This document shows positions 62,601-64,000 of a stretch of DNA of 64,000 nt, piece by piece; position 1 is the first letter of the stretch, and the number at the start of each line of letters is the position of its first letter. Where the stretch lies: assembly GCF_001894765.1 (NCBI RefSeq), contig NZ_BCWV01000003.1, forward strand, positions 124,001-188,000, given 5' to 3'. A program made the position numbers and the translations under genes. This stretch comes from Rhodococcoides corynebacterioides NBRC 14404. Its GTDB lineage: Bacteria > Actinomycetota > Actinomycetes > Mycobacteriales > Mycobacteriaceae. The notes beneath the pieces were generated by a model. It was not told the DNA's origin. It saw only the letters and a program-made list of their open reading frames with translations, and searched no databases.

Positions 62601-64000
62601 TGCAGAGCGTCGCTCGTCAGCACCCCGACGGTCCCGCGATCCTGACCGGCGACCGCACCGTCACCTACGCGGACCTCGCCGACCGCAGCGCCGGCTGGGC
62701 GCGCGTCCTCGCCGCGCACGGCGTGGGGCCCGAGGTCACGGTCGCGGTCCTGCTCCCCCGCTCGATCGAGCACGTCGTCGCGGTGTGGGCGATCGCGGCG
62801 GCCGGTGGCGTCCACGTGCCGCTCGACCCCGACCACCCCGTCACGAGACTGCAGGAGACGACCGCCCGCGTCGGAGCCCGCGTCGTCGTCGCCGCGTCCG
62901 CCCGATCCGACCTCGGGACCTGCCTGACGCCCGCCGACCTCGACGCCCGCGCGTCGTCCGCACCGCCGGTCCCGGCGTTCCGTTCCCACCCCGACCACCT
63001 CGCCTACGTCGTGCACACCTCCGGGTCGACCGGTGCGCCGAAGGGCGTCGCGATCACGCACCGCGGACTGCACGACCTGGTCTGGGACCTCCGCCTGCTC
63101 GGCGACGGACGGGACGCCCGGATCCTGGCGGCGGCGTCCCCGACCGTCGACGCCTCCGTCGCGGAGTGCTTCCTCGCGCTCGCCCACCGCGCTCCGCTCG
63201 TCCTCGTGCCCCCGGACGTCACGCACGGTGCCGAGTTGACGGACGTGATCGCTCGATCGCGGGCCACCCACGCCCTCCTGACACCTCGGGTGCTCGCCAC
63301 CCTGTCCCCGGCGGACGTGCCGACGCTGCGGTCGGTGTCGTCGGTCGGCGAGGAGTGCCCGCCCGAGGTGGCGGCCGCGTGGTCGATCGGTCGCGACTTC
63401 CGCAACGAGTACGGACCCACCGAGACCACCGTCTGGGCGACCCGCACCGCGCCGGTGCGGCCCGACGCCCGAGTCGTCGCCACCGGATCACCCGTCCGGA
63501 CTTCCATCGGACGACCCGTGCGCGGGACGCGCGCCCTCGTCCTCGACGCGGCCCTGCGCCCGACACCGCTCGGCGTGGCCGGGGAGCTGTACGTCGACGG
63601 CCCCCATCTGGCCCGCGGCTACGTGGGCGCGCCCGACCGCACCGCCGAGCGGTTCGTCGCCGTGCCCGTCGGCGCGTCCGTGCCGGGATCGGCGGGAACG
63701 GCGGGAACGCGGATGTACCGCACGGGCGACCTGGTGCGCTGGACCGCCGCCGGCGACCTCGAGTTTCTCGGCCGCACCGACCTGCAGATCAGCCTGCGCG
63801 GTCGGCGCATCGAACCCGGCGAGATCGAGACCGCCCTGCGGTCCCTGCCCGGCGTGGCGGACGCCGTCGTCGTCGCGCACGAGGGTGTGCGGCTGGTGGC
63901 CTACGTCGTCCCCGACGAGACCGACGGGCCCGGAGGGACGGCCGAGGTCGACGGGGCCGAGCTGCGTCCCGCGCTCGCCGCCCTCCTGCCACGGGCGGTG
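50675..64000 (+). CDS. Multi-module non-ribosomal peptide synthetase (3' end outside window)
   Basis: An open frame of 4,442 codons without a stop, starting at a GTG at 50675; the previous in-frame stop is at 50612. Domain order by residue: C1 (about 10-440, H158-H159...D163), A1 (455-960, FTSGSTG), PCP1 (Ser983 in GGDS), E (1035-1480, HH at 1155 in HHIVVDIVSW), C2 (1500-1930, HH at 1648), A2 (1940-2440), PCP2 (Ser2463 in GGTS), C3 (2520-2940, HH at 2640), A3 (2950-3450), PCP3 (Ser3478), C4 (3525-3950, HH at 3653), A4 (3970 onward, cut). C2 fits a domain accepting a D-residue after the E domain. A2 residues read D-V-W-H-A-S-L-V-D, one change from serine codes. It starts with a C domain, so it takes an acyl or peptidyl donor. 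Confidence 0.95.
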   Translation, partial: MTGPPTSRGTPLSAAQTPLWFAHHLAPDVALTVALHVRLDGPIDRRRLHDALYRVGSESGLRQSRLVPDATAPADPARARLVLVDDAPMNYSVVDLSGTGDRADDDERSDPYAAAEAWAAAEHRRPVDVAGTDLVRVALLIVDDTPGRERALLYLRAHHLVLDGHGAFTLLGRIADAYSGRPTPEPPLSPDVADRIQASETAYATSTRRAADERHWRDRLIDFVAPQSFSGEPPSRPRTPERTDVTEGGTDVDPSTAVAAVAVHVARTLDVTDVVLGFPVSVRTTAALRAAGGMMSGLVPLRLRVDDDTTVAELTARVGLEIRSALRHQRFRDWDAVVPTDACPYGTTFGPVVNIMPFAAPLVFTTDGVDVAAPVSILSSGPIHDVAVTISAGGALDLQWNPDRYRDIDVRRHVHRLGATLDALRSASPTTSVGSLTVAPDPETVILRTRRPPPTPQPRVAAALLADVVRERPDAPALDDGRTRLTYAEMDRWTATFAGRLRSVGARSGVTIALAIPRSAEFVLAWWATTRTGATILAVDPTDPEERRATLVDRVGAVAVVVAADRPVALPDGLPVLTISARDCRPATEPIGPEPVLDPRLPAYILFTSGSTGIPKGVTVSHAGLHAVLSAHRDRVGDAVDARVSAVAAPTVDASVSEMLLALATRGCLVIAGDDAVAGDALQSLMTTRGVTHAILTPRVLDTLDPDAGVLEVVCCVGEACPPDVAARWSSRVAFHDDYGPTETTVWATGFGPMRPGDDVLIGSPIPGTTAAVRDRRLRDVPVGVAGELYLGGVGLAMGYLNDAARTAERFVAAAGGQRVYRTGDRVRWATADHLEFLGRTDRQISLRGRRIEPGEIDAALRDCPGVRAAATVLRAVAGTDHLVSYVVGADPAAVEAHAARVLPAGLRPTHVVRLDALPLTVSGKLDAAALPDPTPRPASAARAPVGELETVLHATAVAALGDTVGAATPGVDDDFFAVGGDSISALRWITLAAAAGVHTTAAEVFEQRTPARVAQVAVLRDRAADDPGPDDGVGLAPALPMIHQLLARGGDLRRYAQTVTLVLPQSISDDRLRRTVSAVLERHPHLRARLVIDDDVRLDVPSPTGRGVSIPNAPDADTAAEDAVAELDPLSGRTIALRRVRGDGGASLLVVAVHHIVVDIVSWSVIVGDLAAAWQLVADDRRPSLAPVPTTLRAYATDLAASARRLATPERVEAWRRIVGAERPGLARRPIDPSRDRLRDNVVRVATLGRDATNALTDLAPTRLHCGPDEPLVAAVALALAELGTSGTRPGRGPVVIGLERHGRPTAGADLARTVGWLTALVPVTLDLGGIDLTDAASGGAALGDVVAAVKEAPASTSDDDATYGVLRYLGPPDVRRDLEWSPEVTVAHLGRLSVGTGDWLPVPGSPWDAPAAPDLAPVAPIEIEAAVVDGGLTVRLTVLPDAVSDEVADGLLDAVSRALLTLAAWSTTAGAEALTARDFPDVDVTRADLRRWHETHGPAVDVLPLAPLHAGMLHHARLAGETRHDRPADTGVDPYVVQSTLTIDGHLDLPRLRRAVETVLDRHDALRVAFLTTADGVDVQYVRPHAELPWAVADVAGDPDPDAVLAAFLDHDRLVGFDPADPVRALVRVGVVRLDRARHVVVVTHHHLVLDGWSAARVTSELLASYHGLALPAHVSPRTWLRSHTAERTAAAVETVAREFVGAEPSFLVPTGTRSPAQRPVLFRHAVLDRAQTDAIRERARGLGVTTAALIQTAWAITLGRATGRTDVVFGVVVSGRRPDVPQVDDVVGLLATTVPTRVDLHPTRTPAEVARRVQAQRAELLGHAWPDPATLRRAAGPGAEYDTVLAIESYPIPELPVTGGIEVIDRTARDATHHPLSMIVDLGDTLVVRAGYRGDLLTADAVDRLVDEVLRVLQDGAGDPEHAAAETITATATPPDTLPALLADAGGRFADHVALVDDAGSLTYAQLAARRDRLAAGLRARGVGPETVVAVALPRSVDAVIATHAVWAAGGAVLPLDVDAPADRSRAARDDAGCALAIGAGPDDVALADLLAPTDPRPSAPVRPDSAAYVLFTSGSTGRPKGVVVSHAAVVGQMCWRVDAFELGPADTVLHKTPATFDVSMWELIAPFVAGARVVVAPPGAHRDAAALVDLVIRHGVTVLHLVPSFLPAFTESVTRAVGDTPATTGTRLRLIAASGEVLPPDDAHRVAAITGADVINLYGPTEATVDVTAHRVRADDTDVVPLGEPVPGTTARVLDAALRPVPTDVVGELYLAGPQLARGYVGRPGLTAELFVAGPGGTRRYRTGDRVRRTPDDALIFHGRTDDQLSVRGVRLEPAEIETALRRLDTVVSAAVTAHEGRSLAVVTVRGDVTGAEIRSAVAEFLPRTHVPDVVAVVDALPTTPSGKVDRRALPTAAPAPDEPRRLPDTASERAVAQAFSEVLAPDRPIGADDDFHDLGGTSVAAGRILARIEASTGVRVPLRVLVETPTVRQVAAAVDAESPTPTPALIAGQRDGVWTPTAAQHRMYLAHRLDPRSYLMPVVLALDEEPDVAAVRTALADLVDRHEILRTAFEENGDRLVARAVPDHVPTVDVVDSPGLTPEDAIGAVIGPVDLAVPPLRVRLVRRGSADPLLILVLHHITADAVSLPVLVRDLVEAYTARRSGRAPASPLPALQFRDHAAHRAAVLGSRDDPTSLLAREVDRWRQHLRGLPPVTGVPTIRPSDSDTTGHRRIALDPEVARAVSTRARAVRTTPFVVVASAVAAALARWTGGADVALGTPVSVRPHPALDDMVGLFVETVVLRVRGDGSTTPATWVQRLRDETVEALSHVVPFDEVVAAVAPDRTAAHSPLVQVMVTVTDAPPPSVPGARVIDVGPGPAVLDLTVAVDLTGDTPHIDLVHRSTVDAGAVAGLAAILPPILAAVADDRAVPTGDVEIPAPALPRAVPVLEARTLADLLDEYTATDPSADALIADDVVLDRAETARRAARLARVLLGYGVGPEDVVAVALPRSIEQTIAVRAVAAAGAAFLALDPAHPTARLNVVLAEARPAAVITRGPHSELTTAAVCLDLDDPGTASRIDAGPSTPVRDADRTAPLRPDHPAYVVYTSGSTGTPKGVTVTHAGLHAAVVDQRGRLQSHPAARVLAVSAPTFDAAVGETVIALALRAPLVIAPADVFAGSDLADVLRRHRVTHAMITPRVLDVTPADDLPDLAVVYSAGEAVPPSVVATWGADPARPLGNVYGPTEATIWSSIADRLRPEEPVTVGAPTVGVTASVLDARLHPVPAGVVGELWLAGPVLARGYLRQPARTAERFVAAPGGARRYRTGDLVRWDGTAVTYLGRADTQYTVRGVRLELGEIEAALAAQPGVAAAAATVDGDRVVGVVVGPVDPEAVRTGAATLLPPVLRPAVVGVVDALPMTTSGKLDRAALVVPAPAPAAGALPQNSAEDRVADAVAEVCGVSSVGRDDDFFALGGTSLSAVTLARRLEVPVRTVFDDPTVRGLAAALPSARQACRPVTRVDPRPERPPLSFAQQRLWFLARTGEAGAAYTVPLVLALREELDTDALRAALTDVTTRHEVLRTVYPDVEGVPWQRVLAPAPAHLETVTATTAEVPRLVAERATRPFDLATDPPLRATLVTRGPADHVLVLVLHHIAVDGSSLAPLARDVRRAYDARRADPERPAALPALPVQYVDVALAQQDPPADALARWVDRLRDARPLPLPLDHPRPSEPSYRGARVPWSVDAPTTAALRAIAERRGTTLAGVMLAVLTTALSGWTGETDVCVGMPVSGRDDPVLDDLVGMLVDTVVVRTRVDPAASFDEHVATTGRRVREALADSAVPFEQVVRAIDAEVGDRDRDVPPLFQVMLAYQDRLPTVPGIEVLDLAPARAQVDLVVDVTETPAGLSGTITRATDVLTGDTARRLADMLTRIVDAAAVGRLPRLEHAPVLEPGERAVLLSRRGDDALPPVPWAELLQSVARQHPDGPAILTGDRTVTYADLADRSAGWARVLAAHGVGPEVTVAVLLPRSIEHVVAVWAIAAAGGVHVPLDPDHPVTRLQETTARVGARVVVAASARSDLGTCLTPADLDARASSAPPVPAFRSHPDHLAYVVHTSGSTGAPKGVAITHRGLHDLVWDLRLLGDGRDARILAAASPTVDASVAECFLALAHRAPLVLVPPDVTHGAELTDVIARSRATHALLTPRVLATLSPADVPTLRSVSSVGEECPPEVAAAWSIGRDFRNEYGPTETTVWATRTAPVRPDARVVATGSPVRTSIGRPVRGTRALVLDAALRPTPLGVAGELYVDGPHLARGYVGAPDRTAERFVAVPVGASVPGSAGTAGTRMYRTGDLVRWTAAGDLEFLGRTDLQISLRGRRIEPGEIETALRSLPGVADAVVVAHEGVRLVAYVVPDETDGPGGTAEVDGAELRPALAALLPRAV
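50708..51990 (+). other. NRPS condensation domain C1 (possible acyl-accepting starter)
   Basis: The first domain of the synthetase, beginning TPLSAAQTPLW a few residues after the start, with an intact HHLVLDG motif at codon 158. Because it is not preceded by a carrier protein in this polypeptide, it either joins a fatty acyl group to residue 1 or accepts a peptide from another synthetase. The choice needs a phylogeny of condensation domains. Confidence 0.6.
53780..55110 (+). other. NRPS epimerisation domain E1
   Basis: Follows PCP1 and carries HHIVVDIVSW (codon 1155 on), then RTVGWLTALVPV, matching the HHxxxDxxSW and GWFT-type marks of E domains. It should convert the residue loaded by A1 to the D form before condensation by C2. 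Confidence 0.8.

Noticed and set aside
53864-63271. A 3,135-codon antisense open frame opposite the NRPS
   Set aside because: It uses the exact reverse complement of NRPS codons. Stops there would need TTA, CTA or TCA sense codons, which this GC-rich gene avoids. The translation is Arg/Gly/His-rich with no domain.
1-64000. tRNA, rRNA, prophage or insertion sequences
   Set aside because: No cloverleaf, rRNA segment, transposase or phage structural gene was recognised on either strand; short ncRNAs cannot be excluded by eye.

Overview
The window is a stretch of chromosome from a high-GC, mycolic-acid-containing actinobacterium, most like Rhodococcus or a close Nocardiaceae relative. This rests on protein content and base composition, not on a database search. 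Supporting signs are an antigen-85-type mycolyl esterase with a signal peptide (38218-39213), a PPE-like/EspG-like type VII secretion pair (4563-6712), an IdeR-type iron box, frequent GTG starts, many ATGA/GTGA stop-start overlaps, strong third-position GC, and a DUF222-HNH gene. I saw no rRNA, tRNA, insertion sequence, prophage or CRISPR array.

Layout. 1-2916 (minus): branched-chain amino-acid-type ABC importer livG-livF-livH-livM, divergent from a PucR-type regulator (3067-4401). 4401-4502: 25/26-bp tandem repeat. 4563-7329: PPE-like protein, EspG-like chaperone, small membrane protein. 7337-10501: siderophore-interacting reductase with an iron box, HAD phosphatase, aldo-keto reductase, NAD(P)-binding protein. 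10645-15807 (minus): four-gene BmpA-type nucleoside ABC importer. 15977-18441: cold-shock protein, then thiM and a glutaminase-STAS protein. 18410-21805 (minus): PhoD phosphatase, TrhO tRNA hydroxylase, RluA-type pseudouridine synthase. 21969-27408: a frameshifted membrane gene, quinone-oxidoreductase-like enzyme, small genes, TspO-like protein, aldehyde dehydrogenase. 27482-29810: paired acyl-CoA dehydrogenase subunits. 29946-39213: histidine phosphatase, MHS transporter, DEAD-box helicase, acyl-CoA ligase, sulfite-oxidase-like molybdoenzyme, two alpha/beta hydrolases. 39240-45763: RecB-like nuclease/helicase, PLP amino-acid deaminase, TetR regulator, sugar-lactone oxidase. 45788-47755: DUF222-HNH protein.

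47870-64000 is the main accessory region. A MarR regulator and a 14-TM DHA2 exporter are transcribed leftward. A very large non-ribosomal peptide synthetase begins at 50675 and is still open at the window edge (4,442 codons). Its visible order is C-A-PCP-E, C-A-PCP, C-A-PCP, C-A. Module 2 reads as serine-specific; modules 1, 3 and 4 have specificity residues I cannot assign. Regulator, exporter and synthetase plausibly form one biosynthetic locus whose remaining genes lie to the right.

Most of the window is ordinary metabolism and transport. The items most worth a second look are the NRPS and its unassigned modules, the isolated PPE/EspG pair, the four-cysteine nuclease-helicase, the iron box abutting a start codon, a one-base frameshift in a membrane gene, and short tandem repeats carrying dyads between genes.
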